Source of the DNA: JAEUJZ01 sp964460115
Lineage (GTDB): Bacteria; Myxococcota_A; Polyangia; Palsa-1104; JAEUJZ01
Direction of reading: 5' to 3'
NCBI GenBank assembly: GCA_964460115.1
Contig: CAYWPR010000002.1
Location: forward strand, 130,899 to 194,898
DNA: 64,000 nt
Made by a program: the position numbers and the translations under genes
In this document: one piece after another, positions 46,925 through 56,519 of the stretch
How the letters are laid out: every line of letters starts with the position of its first letter
Position numbering within the stretch: position 1 is the first letter of the stretch
Notes under the pieces: generated by a model
Databases searched by the model: none
Seen by the model: the letters and a program-made list of their open reading frames with translations, nothing else
What the model was told of the DNA's origin: nothing

Positions 46925-47596
46925 ATGCAAACGCGCGGTTACATCCTTGGCGCTTTCCTTTTTTGCACGCTGCTTACAAACCTAAATGCCCAGGCTGCGA
47001 GCAAAGGAAAAGCCGCGCACAAAAACCTGCGCAGCAAACGGGCCGGACGACATCGCCGGCCACCGGCGCCGCCGCCGATGCCGTCCAAGCTCGAAGTGCT
47101 CGACATCGATCAGGTGGCCGGCCGGGTGCGGGTCATCCTACACGGTCCGTCAAAGCCCCCCGAGCCACGGCTGTTTGTCCTTACCGATGAACAAGGACGA
47201 CGCTTTGTACCGGCCAATGCCGAGTGCTTCTTTGAAAAAGAAGAAGCGCCCGGCGCTTTGTCCTGGCAGTGCAATTTGTCCGTCGCGCCCTTGTATCGGC
47301 GTTTCAGCCTGACCGATGTGGCGATGGAATGGGGTGACCGCGCAGTCAATGCGCTGCCGGGTCAAGTGCGCAGCCGCTGGGCTGATCGGTCTAGTGCACC
47401 AACCGGGACAACTGCCGACACCGCAATCATCTCGAACTCAGACCCGTCCGAGCATGATGCTGGCAACAAAACTGAGCCGCCGCTCGAGCACAATGCCCTG
47501 CCCGAGCGCGAAACCGCAGGAGAAGCTGCTGCAGAGCCAGGCCTTTCCAGAGAAGATCCGCATCGCGAAGACGACGACGAATTTCTTCGCCGGTAG
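46925..47596 (+). CDS. Small exported hypothetical protein
   Basis: About 223 residues with a signal peptide ending near AQAAS (ATG 46925, AAGGAG upstream). A folded part of about 90 residues (LEVLDIDQVAGRVRVILHG and RLFVLTDEQGRRFVPANAECFFE) has one Cys pair (CFFE and QCNL). The tail is acidic, Glu/Asp-rich, low in structure. No family recognised. Close to ino1 and likely in the same transcript. Confidence 0.72.
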   Translation: MQTRGYILGAFLFCTLLTNLNAQAASKGKAAHKNLRSKRAGRHRRPPAPPPMPSKLEVLDIDQVAGRVRVILHGPSKPPEPRLFVLTDEQGRRFVPANAECFFEKEEAPGALSWQCNLSVAPLYRRFSLTDVAMEWGDRAVNALPGQVRSRWADRSSAPTGTTADTAIISNSDPSEHDAGNKTEPPLEHNALPERETAGEAAAEPGLSREDPHREDDDEFLRR

Positions 47597-47726
47597 CCGG
47601 TAGCCGGTAGGTGGACGGCGCTGCCAATTTGCAGCCATGCCGCTTCGAGCGGGCAGTTCGGTTCTAGTTCTATGTCCGCACAAATCACGATACGATGCTA
47701 GGGATGCTTACGCGGGCTGCTCGTTC

Positions 47727-48188
47727 ATGACTGTTGCCGAAATTCACCGCTTGGTCGCCGAGCAAATTCCCTTGGCGCAAACCCTACGGCTTCAGCTTGA
47801 AGAGGTTTCCTCGGGACATGCTCGCTTGCACTTACGGGCTACGCCGGAATTGCTAAACCACGGCGGCAGCCTGCATGCCGGTGCAATCTTTTCCGCCGCC
47901 GAAACTTGCGCCCTGGCCCTGGGTTATATGCTTTTGCCGACGGCAGAGGTTCAGTGCCAGACCAAAGTCGGCGAAATGCGCTTTCGCAAGCCCGCGCGCA
48001 GCGATTTGTGGGCCGTGGCACAACGGGCGCCTGCGGCTGACAGCAGCCGTGCCATCAGTGCCGACGAGCTTTTGGCCCGCTTGACCGCCGAAGGAAAAAT
48101 CGATGTTTCGATTCTGGTCTCTTTGTCTGATCAAGCCGACGAGCGCATCGCTGAGGGCACTATCATTTTGACCCTGCGCCGACTGTAG
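47727..48188 (+). CDS. Hotdog-fold thioesterase-like protein (PaaI/YiiD C-terminal type)
   Basis: 153 residues. Hotdog signature LLNHGGSLHAGAIFSAAETCALALG with the His-Gly-Gly and the acidic residue in the central helix, as in acyl-CoA thioesterases or DUF4442 proteins. Start at ATG 47727 (MTVAEIHRL). The frame opens earlier at 47637 but the first 30 residues are Cys/Arg-rich. Substrate unknown. Confidence 0.8.
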   Translation: MTVAEIHRLVAEQIPLAQTLRLQLEEVSSGHARLHLRATPELLNHGGSLHAGAIFSAAETCALALGYMLLPTAEVQCQTKVGEMRFRKPARSDLWAVAQRAPAADSSRAISADELLARLTAEGKIDVSILVSLSDQADERIAEGTIILTLRRL

Positions 48189-48223
48189 ATTTTCACGCTC
48201 GAGCGGCAACCCGTTTGTCTGCG

Positions 48224-48757
48224 TTACGTCGGCAAACTGCGCGACATCGACAAGCGTATTTTCACATCGGCCGCAATGCGCAGAGTGCCAAGCATCGCCT
48301 TATACGGTTTGATGTCGTAGTCAGGTTGATGCAGATTCAGCACAACTTCGTACTGCGATGCTGTCGTCTGTACTGCAAAGCGCAAAGTGCGCGTTTGCCC
48401 ATGTAAAGTCAGCTTTCCACTTCCGGCAAAACCGCCCTCCGCCGCAGCGATTTCCGTCGAAACAAACGAAATCTGCGGATATTTGGCGGCATTCAGCACT
48501 TCTGTGGAAATCGTGCGCTCGATTTTGCTCCGATCAGACTCCGACAGCAGCTCGGGAGCATCGCGCCCATCACGCATTGCCGTAACGACGCGCAGCGAGG
48601 TCGCATCAAACTGCGCTGCCACCGTCAGCCGGTCCACATCCACGTCCATGCTCAGCCGCGTCACGCGAAGCTTCAGGTCGTGCGCAATGCTCGAGAGCAG
48701 GCCTTCCTTATAGGTAAAAACCTGACACTCTACCGCGGAAGCATCCAAGTGAAGCAT
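48224..48757 (-). CDS. YceI-family protein without signal peptide
   Basis: 177 residues with the YceI pattern (LSSIAHDLKL, EVLNAAKYPQISFVSTEI, LTLHGQTRTLRFAV). Unlike the one at 18066-18647 it has no signal peptide, so it would act in the cytoplasm, or the start is upstream. Convergent with the hotdog gene, 35 bases apart, and downstream of the exported protein on the same strand. Confidence 0.85.
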   Translation of the reverse strand: MLHLDASAVECQVFTYKEGLLSSIAHDLKLRVTRLSMDVDVDRLTVAAQFDATSLRVVTAMRDGRDAPELLSESDRSKIERTISTEVLNAAKYPQISFVSTEIAAAEGGFAGSGKLTLHGQTRTLRFAVQTTASQYEVVLNLHQPDYDIKPYKAMLGTLRIAADVKIRLSMSRSLPT

Positions 48758-48782
48758 GCGGCGAGCTTACTGCAAAAATGAA

Positions 48783-49517
48783 CTATTTCTTACGCCGCGG
48801 CGGATCCTTGGGCGGTTTCATCGGACCAATTTCCAATTTGCGCAGCGCCTGCGTCACAGCTTGACCAATGGCGTCTTTCAGCGCGTCGGCCAGCACGTCG
48901 CGTTCCTGATGTTCGCTAATCTGCGCCCCGACATCGATCTGCACGGTCGATTCGCCGTCGCCGCCGAGCGCCAGCATTGGTTCCCCGGGATAAATCGTAC
49001 CGACGAGCGTCAGCTTTACACTTTGCTCGAGCACTCGAAACTTACGCCCCGGGGGCGGCGGCTTAACCGTTCGATCCAGCTTCAAAAGCCGCAGCGTGAC
49101 TTCGTACCCCTTGAGCTTTCGCCGCTTGAGTTCCTCTGTATAACTGGCTGCGGGAGCATCGGCCGCCACCCCCTCCAAATCCAGAACGACTTCGGAACGT
49201 TTGCGCAGCGCTTCGACCAGATTTTCGCGAGCCATGCTGACGATGGCGGCGGGCGCCAAGCCGGTACTTACCGCCTCGCCAGTTCCCCCATCAGCGGCCG
49301 GCGCCGGTGTAGTACCAGCTGGCGCCGATGACGTGGCAACTGCGCTGGCGCCTTCGGGCGAAATCTCAACGGAGCGCAGGCGAATGTAATAGTGCGGCGC
49401 ACCGCCTAATCCATACGCAGCATCAATCGGTAAAAGCGCCCCTGTCAAAAAGACCGCGCCAAGCCCCTGCAAAATCATTCTTCGAGTCAAGAAGGTAGAA
49501 AGCATCGATCTACGCAT
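48783..49517 (-). CDS. Exported hypothetical protein
   Basis: 244 residues. N-terminal signal or anchor (LTRRMILQGLGAVFLTGALL) with an RR pair that may be a Tat signal. A 20-residue Ala/Pro-rich stretch separates it from a body with alternating strands (LVEALRKRSEVVLDLEG, YEVTLRLLKLDRTVKP). No family recognised. Upstream of the cytoplasmic YceI gene by 25 bases on the same strand. Confidence 0.7.
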   Translation of the reverse strand: MRRSMLSTFLTRRMILQGLGAVFLTGALLPIDAAYGLGGAPHYYIRLRSVEISPEGASAVATSSAPAGTTPAPAADGGTGEAVSTGLAPAAIVSMARENLVEALRKRSEVVLDLEGVAADAPAASYTEELKRRKLKGYEVTLRLLKLDRTVKPPPPGRKFRVLEQSVKLTLVGTIYPGEPMLALGGDGESTVQIDVGAQISEHQERDVLADALKDAIGQAVTQALRKLEIGPMKPPKDPPRRKK

Positions 49518-49794
49518 TGCATCTTACAAATAGCATAGGCCTACTCGTTCTGACCAGTTGCTCGACCGCGGCGCCCGGCCCCGCAGGTCTTAATAACGGG
49601 AGTTAAAGCGGCCTTATAGCCGTCGAGTCAAAACGCAAATGTAACTAACTATTCCGGCCGGCCCATGATTTTGCTATCGTAGCGCTTGACCCTGAACCGA
49701 CGAGCATCGTAAGTTATGCCCTAACCGCAGCCTCGTTTGCATAGGGGCGGCATCTGCCCTCTAGCAATCCGGCGCGCGAGGAGAATGACCAGAT

Positions 49795-52011
49795 ATGTTC
49801 TCCATCTTGATCAGTGAAAAAGGTGGTGAGACCAAGCGGCTTGAATTTGACCGGCCCGAAATCACCATCGGCAGAGTTCAAGGCAATGACATTGTCCTTC
49901 CGAAAGGAAACGTATCCAAGCGACATTCGCGAATCGTTTATAAAGACGGCAAGTTCATTATTGTCGATCTGAAAAGCACCAACGGCACCTACGTCAATGG
50001 ACGCAAAATTACCGCGCCGCTGGTGATAAAAGGCAGCGATAAGATTTATATCGGCGACTTTATTATGAACATTGAGGAAGGCACGGGGCCCTCCACAAGT
50101 TCAAACGCCGATCTCGATGGCGCCAAAGGGGCCCCCCCGCCCCCGCCGCGGCCCGGATCGCGACCGGCGATCGCCACCGTTCCAGCCATTCGTGTCGAAC
50201 AGACCGCAATGGATGTAGCTGCGGGCATGGACGATGAAAACCCCGAAGCGGCAGCGTCGGCCAAATCGCCGCATGAGCCCCGACCGACGCGTCCGACTCC
50301 GCCTCCGCCGCCACCGGCTGCGGCCCTGCGTGGACCGACCCGCCCGGGCGGACTTAGCGAAAGCGCTCGCGCTGAACCCGCAACGGCCGAGCGCAGCAAT
50401 CGCGACGCCGACGCCAATTTGTCTGAGCGCAGCAGTGAAAAAGCCTTGGGCGGCGCCGGCGAGAATTCTACCCATCGCGTTCCGCAAACGGGAAGCGGCT
50501 CGCTTACGGCACCGCTAGCCGCTGGAGCAATTGCTAGCGCTGCCGCCGGATTGCCGGCCGGCGGTACGCCGTCGCCAGGCGCGCTGCCTCCGGTGCCGCT
50601 GTCCGGTGCCCAAGCTCCCGGAGTTTCGCCGCTTGCGGGTGTATCGCCGCAAGCAAGCGCTGCACCCAGCTCTGGAGCAAGCAATGGCAACGCGCCGGGA
50701 AATAATGCCCGCGCCCCGTTGCCGCGGCCTACAACCGGGACCGCGACAGGAGCCGCATTGCGTGCGCCGACGCGGCCGACAAGCTCGGCCATGCCAGCGG
50801 CCGGCCGGTCGCCAATCGGCGCCGGCACCTCCGCTACAATCGACGATCCGCAGCGGCGACGGCATATTGAAGTGCTTGGTCAGGTCATTAGCAAAACGCT
50901 GGATCAAGCGGGAATGCCCAATGCCAGTGCAGAGCAGCTTAGCGAAGCGGCTCCGCGTTTGGAAAAACTGCTCCGCGAACAAGTCGAGAAGGTCTTTCCG
51001 CTGCCTGCAGGCCTGGAAACCGAGGGCCTGGCCAAACAAGCTCTCGCCGATCTGTTCGGCAGCGGACCGCTCGACGATTTGCTTGCCGATGACACGATCC
51101 ACGAGATCGCGGTCGCCAGCCACGATCGTATTTATGTGGACCGGGGCAGCGGCCAAAGTCTGCACGAACGAGTCTTTTCATCGTCGGCCGCTGTGCAGCG
51201 GGCGATTTCCCGCTTGGTAGTAGCTGCCGGTGGCGCTGCGTCTTTGGACTCTTTGCTGGAGATACGCTTGCCAAGCGGTGCCTTGCTGCAAGCGGCTTTG
51301 CCACCGCACGCTCGCGTGCCTTCTTTGGTACTGCGCCGGCCGCGCAAAACCGGCGGTCGGCTGCAAGATCTGGTCAATCAGGGCGTGCTGTCTGCCGCCA
51401 TGTCCGAGTTTCTTGAAGTCTCGATGCGCGAACGCCGAAACATGGTGGTTTCTGGCTACGGACGCGGCGTGATGCTCGGAGCCCTGGGCGGAGCCACCTC
51501 CGCCGGCGCACGCGTCGTGACGGTAGAGCCGGTCAGCGAACTCGATCTTTCGGGAACCCATGCGGCGTGGATCGGACTTATCGGCCGCGGACAGGAATCG
51601 CGCAATCTGCTAGGACTTGGCGTGCGCATGCATCCAGATCATCTGATGATTACCGATGTGCGCGGGCCAGAGGCTCTCGATGTGGTCGCGGCCTTATGCG
51701 GAGGTCAGGGCGTAGTCGTCGGTGTAGATGCCGCTTCGGCGCGGGAATCGCTGGGGCGCCTAGAGTCCTTGGCACGGCTATCCAATGAATCTCCGACCCG
51801 CCGCGCGCTGCGCGAAGAACTTGGACAAAGCGTCAACCTGGCCATCCATGTCGGGCGAACTGCCACCGGGGCGTATCGCGTCATGGAAATCGCCGAGGTG
51901 ACAACCAACGAGGAAAGCGGTATCGAGTTAATTGCCGTGTTTACCTTCAAGCCGGAAGGCGGAGATGGTCAGTTTGTGGCTACAGGGCATGTTCCGGCGT
52001 TTTCAGGCTAA
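49795..52011 (+). CDS. FHA domain fused to a degenerate CpaF/VirB11-like ATPase
   Basis: 738 residues. N-terminal FHA at 1-95 with GRVQGNDIVLP, SKRHSR, STNGTYVNG. A Pro/Ala-rich linker runs from about 100 to 350. The last 380 residues align with the CpaF/VirB11 secretion ATPase fold: DLFGSGPLDDLLADDTIHEI, SGYGRGVMLGAL at the P-loop place (near residue 552) and DVRGPEALDVV (near 622). The P-loop has lost GxGKST: no Lys, and three residues are missing. The His box after the DVRG motif is also lost. It should not hydrolyse ATP by the normal mechanism. A TTGACC/TAAGTT pair at 49686-49715 may be its promoter but is weak. First of three cotranscribed genes. Confidence 0.88.
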   Translation: MFSILISEKGGETKRLEFDRPEITIGRVQGNDIVLPKGNVSKRHSRIVYKDGKFIIVDLKSTNGTYVNGRKITAPLVIKGSDKIYIGDFIMNIEEGTGPSTSSNADLDGAKGAPPPPPRPGSRPAIATVPAIRVEQTAMDVAAGMDDENPEAAASAKSPHEPRPTRPTPPPPPPAAALRGPTRPGGLSESARAEPATAERSNRDADANLSERSSEKALGGAGENSTHRVPQTGSGSLTAPLAAGAIASAAAGLPAGGTPSPGALPPVPLSGAQAPGVSPLAGVSPQASAAPSSGASNGNAPGNNARAPLPRPTTGTATGAALRAPTRPTSSAMPAAGRSPIGAGTSATIDDPQRRRHIEVLGQVISKTLDQAGMPNASAEQLSEAAPRLEKLLREQVEKVFPLPAGLETEGLAKQALADLFGSGPLDDLLADDTIHEIAVASHDRIYVDRGSGQSLHERVFSSSAAVQRAISRLVVAAGGAASLDSLLEIRLPSGALLQAALPPHARVPSLVLRRPRKTGGRLQDLVNQGVLSAAMSEFLEVSMRERRNMVVSGYGRGVMLGALGGATSAGARVVTVEPVSELDLSGTHAAWIGLIGRGQESRNLLGLGVRMHPDHLMITDVRGPEALDVVAALCGGQGVVVGVDAASARESLGRLESLARLSNESPTRRALREELGQSVNLAIHVGRTATGAYRVMEIAEVTTNEESGIELIAVFTFKPEGGDGQFVATGHVPAFSG

Positions 52012-52032
52012 CCTCAGCCAGGTGGAACTTCT

Positions 52033-53472
52033 GTGTGGAGAGTAATCGCCACTGATAGTAGGGATGGACGGGAGGTCGGCCGCAAAGAGCTTGATGCGGG
52101 CGAGTTCACCATTGGTCGCGACGCCGACCGCCAACTGGTTTTACACTCGGCGAGTGTATCGCGAAGGCACGGCCGAGTTCGCGTAGATCCAAATGGCGTA
52201 TCTATTATCGATGACGGCAGCGCCAATGGCGTGATGGTCAACGGAAATCGCATTCCGGCCAATCAGTTGACACCGATTCCACCCGGAACTCGCGTAGAAA
52301 TCGCCGAATTTCGCCTTGCGGTAGAACCCGGCGGCATCGCTGCAGCGCCTTCGGCACCCGCCCCAATGCCGCCCCCTATGTCGGGCCTGCCAGGCTTGGT
52401 ACCAACGGGGCCGCCGCCCATGGCCATGCCACCGCCGCTGATGGGGGCAGCGGCGATGTCTGGCCAGCCGGGCATGCCAGCAATGGGCATGCCCATGTCG
52501 GGCTCGCCGGCCAGCGATGTGGTGCGGCTGATTGCCGAAGGGGGTCAGTACAACGCCCGGGTCTTCGATTTGCCGCCGCTGGCCGAATTGACCGTGGGTC
52601 GCGGCGTCGGCAACGAAATGGTGCTCGATGATCCTTCGATGTCGCGTAAGCATGCCAAAGTTCGCAAGCTGGGCGGCGGACGCATCGAGATTGAAGATTT
52701 GAACTCGGCCAATGGCACCTACATCAATGGCCGTAAGATTTCGACCGCAACCGCCGGGCCGGGCGACACAGTGCGCTTTGGCGAAGTGATGTTTCGTTTG
52801 GATGGCGGCAGCAATAATGGCAGCCGCGCCGCTTCCCTGGATGCCAGCGGCCGAGTTTCAGACCAACCTCCCTGGCTGCAAAACGCATTTTTTGGCCTTG
52901 TCGGCGTCACTGCCCTGGTTTGGCTGATTTGGATCATCAAGCTGATCCTGCCTTCGTCTCCGCCCAAAGGCATTGTCGAGAAAGCCATCTCTGACAAAAT
53001 TGCCGAAGCAGAAGCGCAAGTGCGCACCGCGCAAGAGGCGTTCAACAAGCGAGAATGGCAGAAGGCCAAAGAAGCCGCTGAGCAGTCGCTAGAAAATCAT
53101 CCGCTGAACCTAGAGGCCACCCACTTGCGCGCCCAGGCCAACCGCGCCGCCGAAGACGAAGGCAAATACAAACAGGGCAGCAACGAATTCGAAAAAGGCA
53201 CCACCGATGGTTTTGCCGCGGCCCTGCACATCTACGACTCGATGTCGCCCGACAGCACCTACCGGCAAGAGTTTGCCGACAAACTGCGCAGCAAATTGCT
53301 AGCGGCCGGCGAAGATTATTACAAATCCAAGAAATACCGCGACAGCGCCGACCTGCTATGCAGCGCCTACCGCGTCGCCCCCGCCAATCAGAAACCGGGC
53401 GCCACCGTCATCAAAATGCTACGCGATGCGGAAAAACGAGCCCGCATAACTGCAGGATGCCTTCTAAAATAA
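52033..53472 (+). CDS. Membrane protein with two FHA domains and C-terminal helical/TPR-like region
   Basis: 479 residues from GTG 52033. FHA 1 at 20-95 (GRDADRQLVLHS, SRRHGR, SANGVMV), a Pro/Met-rich linker at 105-160, FHA 2 at 185-258 (GRGVGNEMVLDD, SRKHAKV, SANGTYINGRK), one membrane helix at 286-306, then about 170 residues of charged helices resembling TPR units (AQEAFNKREWQKAKEAAEQ). The FHA half is cytoplasmic, the TPR half periplasmic. 21 bases from the pseudo-ATPase gene and one base-adjacent to the SUKH gene. Confidence 0.9.
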   Translation: MWRVIATDSRDGREVGRKELDAGEFTIGRDADRQLVLHSASVSRRHGRVRVDPNGVSIIDDGSANGVMVNGNRIPANQLTPIPPGTRVEIAEFRLAVEPGGIAAAPSAPAPMPPPMSGLPGLVPTGPPPMAMPPPLMGAAAMSGQPGMPAMGMPMSGSPASDVVRLIAEGGQYNARVFDLPPLAELTVGRGVGNEMVLDDPSMSRKHAKVRKLGGGRIEIEDLNSANGTYINGRKISTATAGPGDTVRFGEVMFRLDGGSNNGSRAASLDASGRVSDQPPWLQNAFFGLVGVTALVWLIWIIKLILPSSPPKGIVEKAISDKIAEAEAQVRTAQEAFNKREWQKAKEAAEQSLENHPLNLEATHLRAQANRAAEDEGKYKQGSNEFEKGTTDGFAAALHIYDSMSPDSTYRQEFADKLRSKLLAAGEDYYKSKKYRDSADLLCSAYRVAPANQKPGATVIKMLRDAEKRARITAGCLLK

Positions 53473-54249
53473 ATGGCCTTCTTTGAAGCTTTGCGCAAAT
53501 CCGTAGGGCGCTATGCCTCCGGAGTGCACCAGCTAAATCCGCCGACGGATGAGCGTTTGCTGTTTTCTACAGAGGAACGCTTACAGCAATCTTTGCCGGC
53601 CAGTCACCGTGATTTCTTGCGGTCTTTCAATGGAGTTGCGCTTTTTCACGAGTCGCTGCGACTTTTTGCGGCGTCCGAAATCGTTCATGTGGAAACGCAG
53701 CCACGTTATTTGCGCGTCGGCGAAACTCCAGACGGCGCCCTGTACATGGGAAATGACGAAAAAGGGCGCTTGTACCTTGTCGATGAAGACGCCCCCGATC
53801 CCATACTGGTCGGCAGCGACACTGAATCTTGGCTAGATGCCACTTTGGGTCGCGAGGGACTGCTTTTCGATCGCGAAGGTGAATTTCGCGATGTGTTTAC
53901 GGACCAAGGTTTGTCCTTGGCGGTGCGCCGCAAACGATTTCAACTTGGACAGCGCTACGATGCGCAAGCCGCTTTATATCTTTTGGAACAGGCCGAGCTC
54001 AGTTGCGAAGATGGCGATTTGCCTGCCGCGATCAGCCTGTTGCAAAAGGCCGTCGCTCAAGATCCCAATGCCGGACCGGCTTGGGAACTGCTTGCCACTT
54101 TGTGCCTAGACTGCGAACAAATCGAAGCGGGCCAGCAGGCAGCCCTGCAAGCGGCAGCCGCGACCTGGCATCCGCCGCTGCGTGCGGCCCGTCAGGCCCT
54201 GGCTTTGCGCATTCGTACTCGCAGCTCTTTGCGAGTTGTTGCCGACTAA
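53473..54249 (+). CDS. SUKH (SMI1/KNR4)-domain protein with C-terminal TPR
   Basis: 258 residues. The first 150 match the SUKH fold: LQQSLPASHRDFLRSFNGVALFHESLRLFAASEI, then YMGNDEKGRLYLVDE and the Asp/Glu-rich ending. The last 80 form two TPR-like helical pairs (LLEQAELSCEDGDLPAAISLLQKAV). SUKH proteins act as toxin immunity or as protein-binding modules. The gene starts immediately after the FHA gene's stop. Its place with FHA proteins is more suggestive of a binding partner than of immunity. Confidence 0.82.
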   Translation: MAFFEALRKSVGRYASGVHQLNPPTDERLLFSTEERLQQSLPASHRDFLRSFNGVALFHESLRLFAASEIVHVETQPRYLRVGETPDGALYMGNDEKGRLYLVDEDAPDPILVGSDTESWLDATLGREGLLFDREGEFRDVFTDQGLSLAVRRKRFQLGQRYDAQAALYLLEQAELSCEDGDLPAAISLLQKAVAQDPNAGPAWELLATLCLDCEQIEAGQQAALQAAAATWHPPLRAARQALALRIRTRSSLRVVAD

Positions 54250-54287
54250 AAGGGTGAATTGCGAAGGCGGTTTCGCGCTCGGAGCGG

Positions 54288-54312
54288 CGGTGGCCCTGTG
54301 ACGAGGCCACCG
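54288..54312 (+). terminator. Hairpin after the FHA operon
   Basis: CGGTGGCC / GGCCACCG, 8-base stem with a 9-base loop, followed by TCTTTA. The T-run is weak. It lies between the convergent SUKH and rng genes and could serve the plus-strand operon. Confidence 0.55.
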
Positions 54313-54315
54313 TCT

Positions 54316-56100
<1,785 letters not shown>

Positions 56101-56167
56101 GTTTCCTCATGCCTATGCAAAAAGTTTCAAGTTCGCCGCACCAATCTGCCATCCATGTCGCGGTGGC

Positions 56168-56195
56168 GGACCAGGCCAGTCTAAGGGACTGGTCC
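56168..56195 (-). promoter_or_regulatory. Alternative hairpins in the rng leader
   Basis: The right arm GACTGGTCC (56187-56195) can pair with GGACCAG at 56168-56174 (7 bases) or with CCAGTC at 56076+100=56176-56181 (6 bases); the two pairings exclude each other. It lies 68 bases before the rng start codon on the minus strand. Leader structures control RNase E in enterobacteria; the same here is inference. Confidence 0.35.
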
Positions 56196-56325
56196 AGACG
56201 GACTGACCGACGAGTTTTCTGTACTACGGGAACCGTGTCTTTTCAAGCGCTTCATTCGGCAAGACGGCGCTTGACGATGAACAGCGCAAGCTGCCGGTTC
56301 ATTTCATGGCGACCGCTCTATAGCT

Positions 56326-56341
56326 TGGCACATGAAATGCT
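56326..56341 (+). promoter_or_regulatory. Sigma-54-like -24/-12 site
   Basis: TGGCAC-ATGAA-ATGCT, one mismatch from TGGCAC-N5-TTGCW, with GG and GC at the required distance. Transcription would start near 56352 on the plus strand. One or two such matches are expected by chance in 64 kb, so its support is the orphan terminator downstream. Confidence 0.35.
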
Positions 56342-56351
56342 TATGAAACAA

Positions 56352-56514
56352 AACAACTGCTTGGCTTTGCTTAATTTCGCCGCTCTCGTCTTTCTTAATT
56401 TTATCGGACGTATGCGGCGACCTCGCCTGCTTCGGCGTTAATACTAAGTCCGCCGTGGCGAGTGAGACATTGAACGGCCCATGAGCAATACGCTTCATGG
56501 GCCGTTTTTTTTTT
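56352..56514 (+). ncRNA. Candidate small RNA, unclassified
   Basis: About 163 bases between the sigma-54-like site and a strong intrinsic terminator on the same strand, with no plus-strand gene that the terminator could serve. Internal pairing is possible: CGGAC near 56406 with GTCCG near 56449, enclosing GGCGACCTCGCC and GCTTCGGC hairpins. It does not match tmRNA, RNase P, SRP or 6S features I know. The 110-codon frame at 56109-56441 is not protein-like. The rest of the 419-base intergenic region (56101-56519) holds the rng leader. Confidence 0.35.
56473..56514 (+). terminator. Strong intrinsic terminator, plus strand
   Basis: AACGGCCCATGA pairs with TCATGGGCCGTT, a 12-base perfect stem with a 10-base loop, and is followed by a run of ten T. 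The FKBP gene ends beside it but on the minus strand, where no T-run follows the hairpin. Confidence 0.9.
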
Positions 56515-56519
56515 GGCAG

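Noticed and set aside
50046..50828. Long minus-strand frame opposite the FHA linker
   Set aside because: Antisense of the Pro/Ala-rich linker.
56109..56441. 110-codon plus-strand frame
   Set aside because: Composition is not protein-like and it covers the rng leader and the proposed RNA.
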